Origin: JAYFNU01 sp964460755
GTDB taxonomy: Bacteria > Bacillota > Clostridia > Oscillospirales > Ruminococcaceae
Direction: 5' to 3'
DNA length: 60,166 nt
NCBI GenBank assembly: GCA_964460755.1
Contig: CAYWQL010000009.1
Coordinates: forward strand, 1-60,166
Shown: positions 1 to 8,532 of the stretch, one piece after another
How positions within the stretch are numbered: the stretch's first letter is position 1
How the letters are laid out: each line of letters begins with the position of its first letter
Translations under genes and position numbers: made by a program
Notes under the pieces: generated by a model
The model's input: only the letters and a program-made list of their open reading frames with translations
The model's database searches: none
Told to the model about the DNA's origin: nothing

Positions 1-7
1 AGAGCGT

Positions 8-24
8 TTGTCGCAAAGCGACAA
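8..24. repeat. Short perfect palindrome beside the tRNA
   Basis: TTGTCGC-AAA-GCGACAA is a perfect 7-bp inverted repeat, followed by TTAATCCTCC. A related palindrome with the same GTCGCAAAGCG core occurs at 57944-57985 on the other strand. It has no T-tract, so it is not a terminator. It may be a remnant of a small dispersed palindromic repeat. The rest of 1-54 shows nothing else. Confidence 0.4.
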
Positions 25-54
25 TTAATCCTCCGTCACAACTGCATAACATAT

Positions 55-131
55 GCGTCCGTAGCTCAGCTGGATAGAGCGTTGGACTCCGACTCCAAAG
101 GTCGCAGATTCGAATTCTGTCGGGCGCACCA
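55..131 (+). tRNA. tRNA-Arg (anticodon CCG)
   Basis: A full cloverleaf can be drawn. The acceptor stem GCGTCCG pairs with CGGGCGC (one T-G wobble), the discriminator is A128, and CCA is encoded at 129-131. The anticodon arm TTGGA-CTCCGAC-TCCAA gives anticodon CCG, which reads the CGG arginine codon. The T arm carries TTCGAAT. A hairpin terminator follows directly. No integrase or attachment-site duplication is visible next to it. Confidence 0.95.
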
Positions 132-172
132 AAAACCGTTTATTGCGACTTTTCGCAAATAAACGGTTTTTT
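132..172 (+). terminator. Rho-independent terminator of the tRNA
   Basis: AAACCGTTTATT pairs with AATAAACGGTTT around a gcgacttttcgc loop that can itself pair partly, and the stem ends in a run of T. It lies directly after the CCA end of tRNA-Arg. Confidence 0.85.
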
Positions 173-182
173 CCATTCTGAA

Positions 183-211
183 GTGACATTTTTAATTGAT
201 TATGATAAAAT
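183..211 (+). promoter_or_regulatory. Sigma-A type promoter of the GGDEF gene
   Basis: A -35 box GTGACA (183-188) and a -10 box TAAAAT (206-211) are separated by 17 bp, each matching 5 of 6 consensus bases. Transcription would start near 218, just ahead of the ribosome binding site GCGAGGTG and the ATG at 235, giving a very short leader. Confidence 0.6.
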
Positions 212-234
212 ACTTTTGTTAAGCGAGGTGTTAT

Positions 235-1404
235 ATGGAAACCTTTTTATATGTTGAAATCAATGTTATCGGATTAGTTGTTCTTACAATAATTCTAAGC
301 AATCAAAACCGTCTTGTCGGAATAACGACGCAGCAGCGCTTTTTCAATCTGCTCACCGTTTCGATTATGCTTTTGCTCGTAGCCGATTCCGTCGGTTGGT
401 TTGTTGACGGAAAAAGCTTTTTATATGCCCGTGAGCTAAGCCTTTTATCGTCAAGCTTGTATTATTTTCTACCCGCCTGCGTTGCGTTTTTCTGGCTTGA
501 ATACTGCGAATGTGCGGTTTATAACAACGTCGAGCGTCTTCGCCGTTGCTCGGTTTTATATACTGTGCCTGTCGCGGCGGTCTTCCTTTTACTTATCGCA
601 AATATTTGGAGCGGTTGGATTTTCCGCCTTGACGAAAGCAACGTATATGTTCGCGGACCGCTCTTCTTTCTTCCGTCGATTGTGGCGTTTATTTATTTTG
701 TATACGCCTCAATACTTGCGCTGTCAAAAATCAGCAAATCAACCCTTGAAAGCGAAAAGCGGCAATGTCGCCTTATGGTCGCCTTTGCGCTTCCGTTTGT
801 AGTGGGAACGATAGTTCAGACCTTATTTTACGGCGTTTCTCTCGTCGGCATTTGCGCCGTTATTTCCCTTCTTGTTATCTTCGTTAATATCCAAAACCGC
901 CAAATTTCAACCGACCCGCTCACGGGACTCAATAACCGTCATCAGCTTGACCGCTTTCTTTCGTTTAAAACGAAGGATTTTAAGGACGGCGAGTTCCTTT
1001 CGCTTATTATGATTGACGTCGACAGCTTTAAGGCCATTAATGACCATTACGGTCATCTGACAGGCGACGACGCCCTCGTATGCGTTGCGGAAATATTGAA
1101 AAAATCCTGCGTAAACACAAACACCTTCCTGTCGCGCTACGGCGGCGACGAGTTCACCATTGTTTGTATTTCCGACACCGTCAACGAAATCGAGCGGCTC
1201 ATTGAAACAATTAACGACAACGTCAAGCGCTTTAACGACAAAGGCTCAGTCGAGTTTTATCTCTCGCTCAGTATGGGTTATTCGCTTTGGATTCCCCACA
1301 GCAACGGCACAATAGACACTCTCGTCAGCGAAGCGGATAACAATATGTACGAAGCCAAGCTTGAGAAAAAACGCACCCACGTTTTTGACATTGAAAAGGA
1401 ATAG
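235..1404 (+). CDS. Membrane diguanylate cyclase (GGDEF)
   Basis: A 389-residue protein predicted to make cyclic-di-GMP from two GTP at the membrane. Residues 1-220 hold about six or seven hydrophobic segments (for example 4-22, 38-55, 72-90, 108-125, 143-163, 182-218) forming a sensor not recognised as a named domain. The GGDEF domain begins at DPLTGLNNR (227-235). It has the metal-binding IDVDSF motif (260-265) and an intact RYGGDEF (301-307), so it should be active. The inhibitory RxxD site expected just before the active site is absent (NTNT instead), so product inhibition is unlikely. RBS GCGAGGTG precedes the ATG. The hydrolase gene starts 6 bp after its stop. Confidence 0.9.
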   Translation: METFLYVEINVIGLVVLTIILSNQNRLVGITTQQRFFNLLTVSIMLLLVADSVGWFVDGKSFLYARELSLLSSSLYYFLPACVAFFWLEYCECAVYNNVERLRRCSVLYTVPVAAVFLLLIANIWSGWIFRLDESNVYVRGPLFFLPSIVAFIYFVYASILALSKISKSTLESEKRQCRLMVAFALPFVVGTIVQTLFYGVSLVGICAVISLLVIFVNIQNRQISTDPLTGLNNRHQLDRFLSFKTKDFKDGEFLSLIMIDVDSFKAINDHYGHLTGDDALVCVAEILKKSCVNTNTFLSRYGGDEFTIVCISDTVNEIERLIETINDNVKRFNDKGSVEFYLSLSMGYSLWIPHSNGTIDTLVSEADNNMYEAKLEKKRTHVFDIEKE

Positions 1405-1410
1405 CGCAAA

Positions 1411-2376
1411 ATGAAAAAGGAGCTTGACCGTTATTTTAATATTTTAAAACGTCCGTCGCTCAAAAACGAGTGGCGGTATATTGTTAATCGCTCTGTTTAT
1501 TCGAAATATCCGAAATTTATGTGGCAGTATATTCTTCATAGACGCGGCAAGTCAAAGGCGCAGCTTGACAGCTTTTTCGATGGCTTTTCAGACCTTGCCA
1601 AGCGCAAGGAGGCGGGCGAAACGGTTCGTCTTTTTTTGTATAACGAGGAAGAACGAAAGTCCGACCCTTCAAAGCGCGACGTCGTTCTCTATGTCAATAT
1701 AAGACACAAGGGCGCGCCCGTTGCCCTTCTTGTACCCGGCGGAGCCTATCGCTTCGTATCGGTTATGAACGAGGGCTTTCCGGTCGCGGCGGCGGCGTCC
1801 GCAAGGGGGTATAACAGCGCCGTGCTCGTCTATCGCGTTGCGGAATACGCAAACTCCCTTAGACCCGTTGAAGACCTTAAACGCGCGCTGAGCGTCCTTT
1901 GTGATTGTTCTGATGAATTGGGCGTTGACAGAAACAATATTTTTCTTTTCGGAAGCTCGGCTGCCGGTCATCTTTGCGGGTACTACTGCGCCGCACAAAG
2001 CCTTCCCGCCGACCGCCCTATTCCCCGCGCACTCGTTTTGTCATATCCCGTCGTCACATTCTCACAGGATACGCACAAGGAAAGCCGCTCGTATTTTTTA
2101 GGGCGAAGTGCGACAAGCGAGGATATCGCAAGCTATTCGGTCGAGCGGCTCATAACGTCGTCTTTTCCGCCGACCTACGTTTGGCACTGCGAAAAGGACG
2201 AAAGCGTACCGATATCAAACAGCGAGCTTTTAGCCGACGCGCTGAAGAAAAGCGGCGTTTCCTTTGTCTTTCGTCGATTTGCGAACGGAGCGCACGGTTT
2301 GGGCGGCGCGGCTGGTATGCCGGAGTCCGTCTGGCTCGACGAGGCTTTCGATTTTTGCGACAGGCACAAGGTTTAA
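1411..2376 (+). CDS. Alpha/beta hydrolase, esterase/lipase-like
   Basis: A 321-residue alpha/beta-hydrolase of the BD-FAE/HSL-like esterase type. PGGAY (109-113) takes the place of the HGGG oxyanion motif. The nucleophile elbow is GSSAAG with Ser183, the acid is probably Asp263 in KDESVP, and the base His295 in GAHGLG. No signal peptide is seen, so it should be cytoplasmic; the substrate is unknown. It starts 6 bp after the diguanylate cyclase, so the two are probably co-transcribed, and a strong terminator follows at 2388. No functional link to cyclic-di-GMP can be read from the sequence. Confidence 0.85.
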   Translation: MKKELDRYFNILKRPSLKNEWRYIVNRSVYSKYPKFMWQYILHRRGKSKAQLDSFFDGFSDLAKRKEAGETVRLFLYNEEERKSDPSKRDVVLYVNIRHKGAPVALLVPGGAYRFVSVMNEGFPVAAAASARGYNSAVLVYRVAEYANSLRPVEDLKRALSVLCDCSDELGVDRNNIFLFGSSAAGHLCGYYCAAQSLPADRPIPRALVLSYPVVTFSQDTHKESRSYFLGRSATSEDIASYSVERLITSSFPPTYVWHCEKDESVPISNSELLADALKKSGVSFVFRRFANGAHGLGGAAGMPESVWLDEAFDFCDRHKV

Positions 2377-2387
2377 ATGCGAACATT

Positions 2388-2421
2388 AAAACGCTCTCGT
2401 ATTATAACGAGAGCGTTTTTT
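2388..2421 (+). terminator. Rho-independent terminator
   Basis: AAACGCTCTCG pairs with CGAGAGCGTTT around TATTATAA, followed by TTTTTT. It closes the GGDEF-hydrolase transcript. Confidence 0.9.
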
Positions 2422-2494
2422 GTGTGAGCTTAGTGAATACAACAACCGCGTCTCCCGGTTTAATCTCACCTTTTTTGAATAAGATAATCAGGGT

Positions 2495-2533
2495 AAAAAC
2501 AAAAGAGTCCGTCGCTTTCGCGGCGGGCTCTTG
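2495..2533 (-). terminator. Rho-independent terminator of the chemoreceptor unit
   Basis: Read on the minus strand, AAGAGcCCGcCGC pairs with GCGaCGGaCTCTT around GAAA and is followed by TTTTGTTTTT. It lies just after the chemoreceptor stop at 2546 and faces the terminator at 2388. Confidence 0.75.
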
Positions 2534-2545
2534 AAGAGATTACTT

Positions 2546-4735
2546 TTAATATTTGCTTGTGGGCTTTTCCTCTTTAATTTCCTTGACCTTTGACTTGTAG
2601 GTGTCGTCCTTTGAACGCCACTTGTCAACCACCTGCGAGTCGATAAGGGAGAAATTATCAACAAGGTTTTTAAGTATTTGCGACTGACCGCTGAGCTCCT
2701 CGCTCGCCGCCGCGCTCTCCTCTGCGGTTGCGGAGTTGGTCTGAACAACCGCCGAAACCTGCTCCATTCCCGTGTTGACCTGCGCAACCGCCGTCGCCTG
2801 CTCCTCACTCGCCGAGGCTATGTTGGTAACAAGTTCTGCGACCTGAACGGCATAATCCGCGACCGAGAATATGGATTTTGCCGTTGTGTCGGCAATTTCC
2901 GAACCGTTCTTTACAGCCGCGATTGTTCTTTCAATAAGGTTGGTGGTGGTGTTCACCGCTTCGGACGACTTTTGGGCGAGGTTTCTTACCTCGTCCGCGA
3001 CGACGGCAAAGCCCTTACCCGCCGCACCCGCACGCGCCGCTTCAACCGCCGCGTTAAGCGCGAGAATATTGGTCTGGAAGGCGATATCGTCAATTGTCTT
3101 AACTATCTTTTCAATCTGCGAGGAGGTGTCGTTGATTTCGCCCATGGCGTCAATCATACTCTCCATTTGCTTGGAGCTGTCCTGCATGGCGTCGCCCGAC
3201 TGTTGCGAAAGCTCTTTCGCCTGCTGCGCGTGCTCGGCGTTGTCTCTTATCTGCTCGGCGATAAGGGTCACCGTTGCCGAAAGCTCCTGAACCGACGAAG
3301 CCTGCTCCGTCGCGCCCTGACTCAACGCCTGCGCGCCCGAGCTGACCTGCTCCGCGCCGCTGTTGACCTGCTCGGAGGCTGTGTTTATCTGAACCATTAT
3401 ATCGTTTAGGTTGAATTTAAGCTTGCGAAGCCCGACGAGCAGCGGCTCGTAATCCTTGACATAAATATTTCTGTGATTGACGTGGATATCAAGAACGCCC
3501 TGCGCTATTCCTTCGAAGCAGGAATCCATATCTTCTATTATGTAACGGACATTTGTGGCTATTTGCTCGGTGGAACGGCAAAGCACCTCAAGCTCGTCGT
3601 TAGTTTTATACATCTTGACGGGTGAATGAAGGTCGCCCGCGGCAAGCAGCGAAAGCCGCTTTGTGCATTCTTCAATCGGTCTTACGACCCCGTCGATTTT
3701 CTTATATACCCAGAGGGTTACTAAACTCGCCAAAACAAAGGAAACCGCGATAACAATCCATCCTAAAAGCACGAAGGTGTTGTTATAGTCGCTTTGCTTC
3801 GTCATCGTGACGACCATCCAACCCTCGGTGTCGCGAATGTCGCTTGCAGAAACAAGATAATTGGTTTTTCCAATCTTAACCGTCGCTTCGGCGGTATCAA
3901 GGCTTGCGTCGTTCGCCGTCGAAAGCGTATTGTCGACAAACTCTATATATTTCTGGTTCTTCGTTTCAAGGCTCTTTACGTTAACCTGATTGACTACATA
4001 GTCGTTCTTCGCGCTGGAAATAATCTTTCCGTCCTTGTTGATAATCGACGAAATGGTGCTGTCTGAAATTTTTGCCGCAACCATAATATCGTTTAGGAAG
4101 TTCTCGTCCGGAACAAAGGCGACCACGCCGATGATGTCCTCTGCCTTTCCGGTGTCGACTCCGTCTTTCCAAAGCGGCGCGGAGAGTATGATAGTAAGTC
4201 TTCCCGCTACCTCGCCGGAAGCTGGCTCGGAAGCCCAAACGTTGCCCTTCATGCTTTCAAGGTAAAAATCGCTTTTGCTGTAATCGACGTCGTCAAACAA
4301 ACCAAGACCGTCTGTTCCGACTATACGGCCGCGAAGATATCCGTAGCTTGCTATCTTCTGGTCGATTATTTGCTGCTTTTCCTCAACCGACACTCGCTTG
4401 TCGGCAAGGTCGGGATTACAGCCGATTTCCTTAACCACGCTCTTGTTGTACTGAATGAAATTTGCAACGCGGTTCGCCTCGGCCTCTGTTACGACCAAAA
4501 GATTGTCACTGACGATATCAAGCGCGTCCTTTCTCGACGCGCTGAGGCTCAGCGTGATAACCGCGGTCAACGCGAGCCAAATGATGATGATAATAGAGAC
4601 GCACAATTTGATTCGAAGACCGTTCTTCATACGGCTTTGTTTCATTAAAGCCGCCTGCTCCTTAACGTCTTCCTTCTTTTCCGCTATTTCTTTTTTTCTT
4701 TCTTCGAGTTTGCTCTCAATCCTTGTTTCACCCAT
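2546..4735 (-). CDS. Methyl-accepting chemotaxis protein with dCache sensor
   Basis: A 729-residue chemoreceptor. It has an unusually long charged cytoplasmic N-terminus (1-42), TM1 about 43-65, an extracellular dCache-like ligand domain (66-318) and TM2 about 320-345. A HAMP region (345-400), a long methylation and signalling coiled coil, and the conserved hairpin tip around residues 548-592 (IAFQTNILALNAAVEAARAG core) follow. The receptor should signal to the CheA/CheW encoded at 10122-12654. The C-terminus ends KPTSKY without a CheR-tethering pentapeptide, as usual for Firmicutes. RBS AGGAG precedes the ATG. It is the last gene of the unit starting at 9919. The ligand cannot be predicted. 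Confidence 0.95.
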   Translation of the reverse strand: MGETRIESKLEERKKEIAEKKEDVKEQAALMKQSRMKNGLRIKLCVSIIIIIWLALTAVITLSLSASRKDALDIVSDNLLVVTEAEANRVANFIQYNKSVVKEIGCNPDLADKRVSVEEKQQIIDQKIASYGYLRGRIVGTDGLGLFDDVDYSKSDFYLESMKGNVWASEPASGEVAGRLTIILSAPLWKDGVDTGKAEDIIGVVAFVPDENFLNDIMVAAKISDSTISSIINKDGKIISSAKNDYVVNQVNVKSLETKNQKYIEFVDNTLSTANDASLDTAEATVKIGKTNYLVSASDIRDTEGWMVVTMTKQSDYNNTFVLLGWIVIAVSFVLASLVTLWVYKKIDGVVRPIEECTKRLSLLAAGDLHSPVKMYKTNDELEVLCRSTEQIATNVRYIIEDMDSCFEGIAQGVLDIHVNHRNIYVKDYEPLLVGLRKLKFNLNDIMVQINTASEQVNSGAEQVSSGAQALSQGATEQASSVQELSATVTLIAEQIRDNAEHAQQAKELSQQSGDAMQDSSKQMESMIDAMGEINDTSSQIEKIVKTIDDIAFQTNILALNAAVEAARAGAAGKGFAVVADEVRNLAQKSSEAVNTTTNLIERTIAAVKNGSEIADTTAKSIFSVADYAVQVAELVTNIASASEEQATAVAQVNTGMEQVSAVVQTNSATAEESAAASEELSGQSQILKNLVDNFSLIDSQVVDKWRSKDDTYKSKVKEIKEEKPTSKY

Positions 4736-4854
4736 TTCAGTAATCTCCTACCTACTAAACTTTGTTCCTTTTTATGGACCCGCCCGATTACGACAAAGGA
4801 AACGGAAAACGTTTCGGGTTTTGGCGTCCGCCTCGGGAAAGGCGCTGAAGGGGG

Positions 4855-6090
4855 TTATTTATTCTGTTCTACGAAAGGCTTCATAAGCTCTTCCATAGTT
4901 TCGTTAACGTACTTGACCGCGTTCACATAGGTCTGGGCGATAATGTTGACGGGAATATCAATAGCGACCGCGCATTTTTCCGCCTTGCTCCATTCGCCGT
5001 TTTCATAGCATATGCACATATTAAGAAGCTCTCCGCACGGGCCAGTCCGCTGGACAAGTCCTTCCTTTATGTCGTCGGAAATGGGAAGCTCCTTGACCGC
5101 GTCCTCAAGCGTTACGCCAAGCAGCGCGTCGAGGGTCGAGAACATTCCGAGCAGGTACGCCTCGGTTTCGGTCGATTTAAAGTCCTTAACGTATTTTGAA
5201 AGCTGTTGGCAAAATACCGCGCGAAGGAAGGACGTTTTTATAAGCTCGTCGGTCATTCCGCCGTTGGGCACAAAGCCCAAGAGGTAAATCCACTGCTTAA
5301 GCTGTCCCAAGCCGATAACCGTAAGCGCCTGCTTGACGTCCTTTATCTTGTTGGGTATGGAGAAGTACGCGGAGTTAACCATTTTGATAAGCGAAAAGGT
5401 AAGCGAAACGTCGAGCGAAATGAGTTGGGCGATTTCGTCGAAATCGGGCTCCTCCTTCGTGACGGCGACCATAAGCCGAAAGAAGGTCGACTGGAGATGG
5501 TCGAGCTTCTTTATTTTTGACGACTCAAGCTCTGCGATAGCCTGTCCTTGTATGTAGTCGAAATCGTATTCCTTTGCGAGATTTCTCGCCTGCTCGTTGT
5601 CAACATTATACGCCGCAAGCTTTTTGTTGAGCTTTTTCGCTATACTGACTATCTTTTCGGTTTCGTCCTTGTCAAACTTCGAGAAGTCAACCTTTATGAT
5701 GTCGACCGACGGAAGAATGTCAAGATGACGATTGTTAAAATCAAAACCCGAAAAGGCAAGGCGATAGCCCTGCTTTTTGTATCTGTCCAAAATTATCTTG
5801 GATGCGGGATTAACGAGCACGTTGTCCTCAAACTGGATAACAAGCTTCTTCTCGTCGAAAACCCGCGGTATGTTTTGCATTAGAAGATTTGGCGTAAAGG
5901 TTAAGAAGCAATCCTTGTTTCCAAGGAAGCTCGCGCCGTCTACTTGGTTGAAGAAGGAAACTATCGTGTTCGCGACCCGCGAGTCGTTCTGATTATAGTA
6001 GGTTCTTCCGCCTTGATAGTAAATCAGCTCATAGGCCTCAACTTTACTGTCCTTGTTTAAAATCGGTTGCCGAGCAATATAGGTGTCCAT
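4855..6090 (-). CDS. YuxH-type degenerate EAL plus HDOD protein
   Basis: A 411-residue protein. Residues 1-200 are an EAL-like fold beginning ARQPIL in which the catalytic EAL signature is replaced by AYEL and the metal-binding residues are not evident, so phosphodiesterase activity is unlikely. Residues about 205-400 are an HDOD domain. YuxH-type proteins are signalling proteins of uncertain output; here it lies between a chemoreceptor and an FtsA-like gene, so a regulatory role in motility is an inference. The ATG at 6090 is preferred because GGGGAG sits 6 bases upstream; a longer version starting at 6156 would overlap the upstream gene. Confidence 0.85.
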   Translation of the reverse strand: MDTYIARQPILNKDSKVEAYELIYYQGGRTYYNQNDSRVANTIVSFFNQVDGASFLGNKDCFLTFTPNLLMQNIPRVFDEKKLVIQFEDNVLVNPASKIILDRYKKQGYRLAFSGFDFNNRHLDILPSVDIIKVDFSKFDKDETEKIVSIAKKLNKKLAAYNVDNEQARNLAKEYDFDYIQGQAIAELESSKIKKLDHLQSTFFRLMVAVTKEEPDFDEIAQLISLDVSLTFSLIKMVNSAYFSIPNKIKDVKQALTVIGLGQLKQWIYLLGFVPNGGMTDELIKTSFLRAVFCQQLSKYVKDFKSTETEAYLLGMFSTLDALLGVTLEDAVKELPISDDIKEGLVQRTGPCGELLNMCICYENGEWSKAEKCAVAIDIPVNIIAQTYVNAVKYVNETMEELMKPFVEQNK

Positions 6091-6112
6091 TGATTTCTCC
6101 CCATCAAGCAAG

Positions 6113-8209
6113 CTATTTATTTTCGTCCGACCAATAAATATCCGCCCTGTCTCCATTCCTTAATGTCTGCGTATATGACGCGTTCTTTCCGTTTAAAAGC
6201 TGCACGATTTTTCCGTTGGTTTTTTTCGTGTCGATATCGGTAAAGGCGAGGAGGTCAAAAAACTGATATCCCATATCGTCAGGGCGAGGAGGAAGTTCAA
6301 TTTCCCTTCCGTTCAGTATAACATAAATATCTTCATTTTTCTCGCTTTTATTGATAATCTGCTCAAAACTTTCTTGAATAACAAGGTCTTTTCTGTCCGT
6401 TTTTTCTATTATAACCTTTTTTTCTTCAATTTTGGTAGGTTTTTTTTCTTCTTTTTTTAATAATACCGTGATTTCGTCGCCGTTCTCGAGGATATAGCTT
6501 GTGTCCTTCTTTTCATCGTTGACGAAAAGCTCATATTTTTTACCGCTGAAAGACGCGTATCGGCACAAGTCCTCAAGGGTTTTTATCGCCTCAACGGTTA
6601 TCCTTTCGCCGCCGACGAGGGAATAGTCCATATCCTTTTCTATGCCGTTAACCCGAACTGTTTCGCCGACGGTTACGTTCACTCCGTCGAGCACAACCTC
6701 AAAGGCTTCGGGGTGTCCGACGACGTCGCAAAGCTTGACCTCGGCGTTTTTTCCGTGCTTCGACGGATTAAAATTAATTATATCTCCCGGCTTTACGACC
6801 GATGACAAGGAGGATTCCTTGCCGTTTATCTCAATCGACGCGGGGGTCGGAAGTCCGCCGTAAACCGTCTTTCTCTGTCCGTTGAGCTCATACGTTATCG
6901 CTTTTCCGTTTCTTCCGATAATCTGACTGTATCGGTAGCCGCCCATTTGAAGGACGCCGAGCGCCGAATTATCCCAAATGTTAAACAGATGCAGACGCTT
7001 GTCGTTAATCGTGACCGAGAAGGTATCCGCCTCGTTTTGCATAACCGCCGTCAGGGCTATTCCAAGCGGCGTGGCGTAATCGGGGCAAAGGATATCCTCG
7101 CTTGATTCAAACATTCTTTTTATGTATACGTTGCCGCCGACGGCGACCATATTTTCGTTTATTTTAAGCGCTTCCGCAACCATAGTGCGCAGCCCGGGGG
7201 TCTGGCTTCCGCCTCCGACGAGAAATACCGCCGAGGGCACCTTTCCGTTGACCTGAAGAATACGCTCGCATATTAACTCGGCGAGACTTTTTATTGTCGG
7301 CTCAATTCTCTCGTATATCTGCGCGCCCTTTTCCTCCTTCGGCACGCCGAGAATATTGTCATATTGTATCAGAGCGTCAAAATCCCTTGACACCTCTTTT
7401 TTCACCCGCTCGGCGGTGTTGAAATCGACAAGACACGCCTGCATAACCGCCTCGGTGATTTCGTCGCCAGCAACCGTTGCGACGGTATATGCCGAAACGC
7501 TCCCCTTGTCACATACGGCGATATCCGACGTGCCGGCTCCGATATCGCAAAGCGCAAGGTTAAGCTTTCGCAGGTCGGGCGGAATTATCGCGTTCATTGC
7601 CGCAATCGGCTCAAGGGTAAGACCCGAAACGGTAAGATTTATTCGGTTCATCGTCGCGTAAAGGCTGTCGATAACCTCTTTAGGCAAAAAGGTCACAATA
7701 AGCGAAACGCTCGCGACGTTGCCCTTGTGTCCGATAATGTTTGAAAATTCATAGCCGTCAATGGCGTATTTTTTTACGGCATAGCCGACGCTGAAATAGT
7801 TGTCGTCGGAATCCTGCTCTTTGGCAAGAATTTCGTAAGCGCTTTGAACTGCGCTTCGCTCAAGCGACGAAACAACCGCGCCGTCGACCTCCTTGCCCTC
7901 GGGAAGCGGAATTTCCCCCTCGCTGTCGATGGTACGAAGCACGCGGCCCGCCGCGGCGATATACACGTTTTCAAGACTTTTCCCAATCCGCTTTTCCAAT
8001 CGCTCCTTTACGAGCACGGCTATCTTCGCGGTTTCGGAAATATCCTCAATCTGTCCGTCAACGACGGCGCGGGTTTTATATTCCTCCCTTTCGGTATAAA
8101 GCACGTGGAATATCCCGTCGGACATATAGCCGACAATTCCTATAACACTCCTCGTTCCTATATCAAGGGCAAATATTAAATTTTCACCGTTTGTGAGCTT
8201 CTTGTTCAA
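6113..8209 (-). CDS. FtsA/PilM-like actin-fold ATPase with long C-terminal extension
   Basis: A 698-residue protein. The first ~400 residues are an FtsA-like actin-fold domain: ALDIGTRS (phosphate 1), an SHS2-like insert, CDIGAGTSDIAV (phosphate 2) and FLVGGGSQTPG (adenosine). FtsA itself is about 420 residues and ends in a membrane helix. This one instead continues for ~300 residues of beta-rich sequence with repeated short modules (ITVEAIKTLEDL, EITVLLKK) and a lysine/glutamate-rich linker. No terminal amphipathic helix is obvious. It lies between a flagellar FlhB-like gene and YuxH. The TTG start at 8209 is chosen because AGAGGTGG lies upstream and a longer reading would run into the FhlB gene. 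The target is unknown; cytoskeletal or assembly roles are possible. Confidence 0.8.
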   Translation of the reverse strand: MNKKLTNGENLIFALDIGTRSVIGIVGYMSDGIFHVLYTEREEYKTRAVVDGQIEDISETAKIAVLVKERLEKRIGKSLENVYIAAAGRVLRTIDSEGEIPLPEGKEVDGAVVSSLERSAVQSAYEILAKEQDSDDNYFSVGYAVKKYAIDGYEFSNIIGHKGNVASVSLIVTFLPKEVIDSLYATMNRINLTVSGLTLEPIAAMNAIIPPDLRKLNLALCDIGAGTSDIAVCDKGSVSAYTVATVAGDEITEAVMQACLVDFNTAERVKKEVSRDFDALIQYDNILGVPKEEKGAQIYERIEPTIKSLAELICERILQVNGKVPSAVFLVGGGSQTPGLRTMVAEALKINENMVAVGGNVYIKRMFESSEDILCPDYATPLGIALTAVMQNEADTFSVTINDKRLHLFNIWDNSALGVLQMGGYRYSQIIGRNGKAITYELNGQRKTVYGGLPTPASIEINGKESSLSSVVKPGDIINFNPSKHGKNAEVKLCDVVGHPEAFEVVLDGVNVTVGETVRVNGIEKDMDYSLVGGERITVEAIKTLEDLCRYASFSGKKYELFVNDEKKDTSYILENGDEITVLLKKEEKKPTKIEEKKVIIEKTDRKDLVIQESFEQIINKSEKNEDIYVILNGREIELPPRPDDMGYQFFDLLAFTDIDTKKTNGKIVQLLNGKNASYTQTLRNGDRADIYWSDENK

Positions 8210-8244
8210 TACTTCCACCTCTGTAAAAAATTGATGAAACTGCG

Positions 8245-8532
8245 TTACTTGTTTTCTTTCTTTTCGTCGTCGCTCTTCGACGCCGTTGTAAGTATCTGGC
8301 AATAAATCGCCGCGACCACCTCATAAAGCTCCCGCGGAATATTTGCCCCGACGTCAAGCATACAAAGCATCGACGCCGCGCTGTCGTCGCGATAAACGGG
8401 TATGCCGCGCTTTTCCGCGACGTCGATAATGCGCTTGGCTATGTCGCCGTAGCCCGACGCAATAATAACGGGCGCTGTATCCTGCTCAAGGTTGTATTTT
8501 AAGGCTACCGCCTTTTCATCAGATTTTGACAT
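8245..8532 (-). CDS. fhlB: FhlB, FlhB C-terminal-domain-like protein
   Basis: A 95-residue protein aligning with the cytoplasmic domain of FlhB/YscU export proteins (ALKYN, APVIIASG, IIDVAEKRGIPVYRD, IPRELYEVVAAIYCQIL) but lacking the NPTH autocleavage motif, and with no membrane part. It resembles B. subtilis YlqH/FhlB. In the family it can stand in for the FlhB C-terminal domain during export switching, although the precise role is unclear. The ATG at 8532 overlaps the end of the upstream YlqG-like gene by 14 bp, indicating translational coupling. The full-length FlhB is encoded separately at 20119-21183. Confidence 0.85.
   Translation of the reverse strand: MSKSDEKAVALKYNLEQDTAPVIIASGYGDIAKRIIDVAEKRGIPVYRDDSAASMLCMLDVGANIPRELYEVVAAIYCQILTTASKSDDEKKENK

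Noticed and set aside
55..131. tRNA-Arg as an integration site of a genomic island
   Set aside because: No integrase, no direct repeat of the tRNA 3' end and no compositional break were seen in the window.
2421..2545. Minus-strand open stretch after the chemoreceptor stop reading FKKGEIKPGDAVVVFTKL
   Set aside because: It is in frame with the receptor but lies behind two stop codons, has no start and is crossed by the terminator hairpin. It looks protein-like by chance and no gene can be supported.
2678..3409. Arginine-rich plus-strand open frame opposite the chemoreceptor
   Set aside because: It mirrors the conserved signalling domain of the receptor and has the low-complexity Arg/Leu composition typical of antisense shadows.
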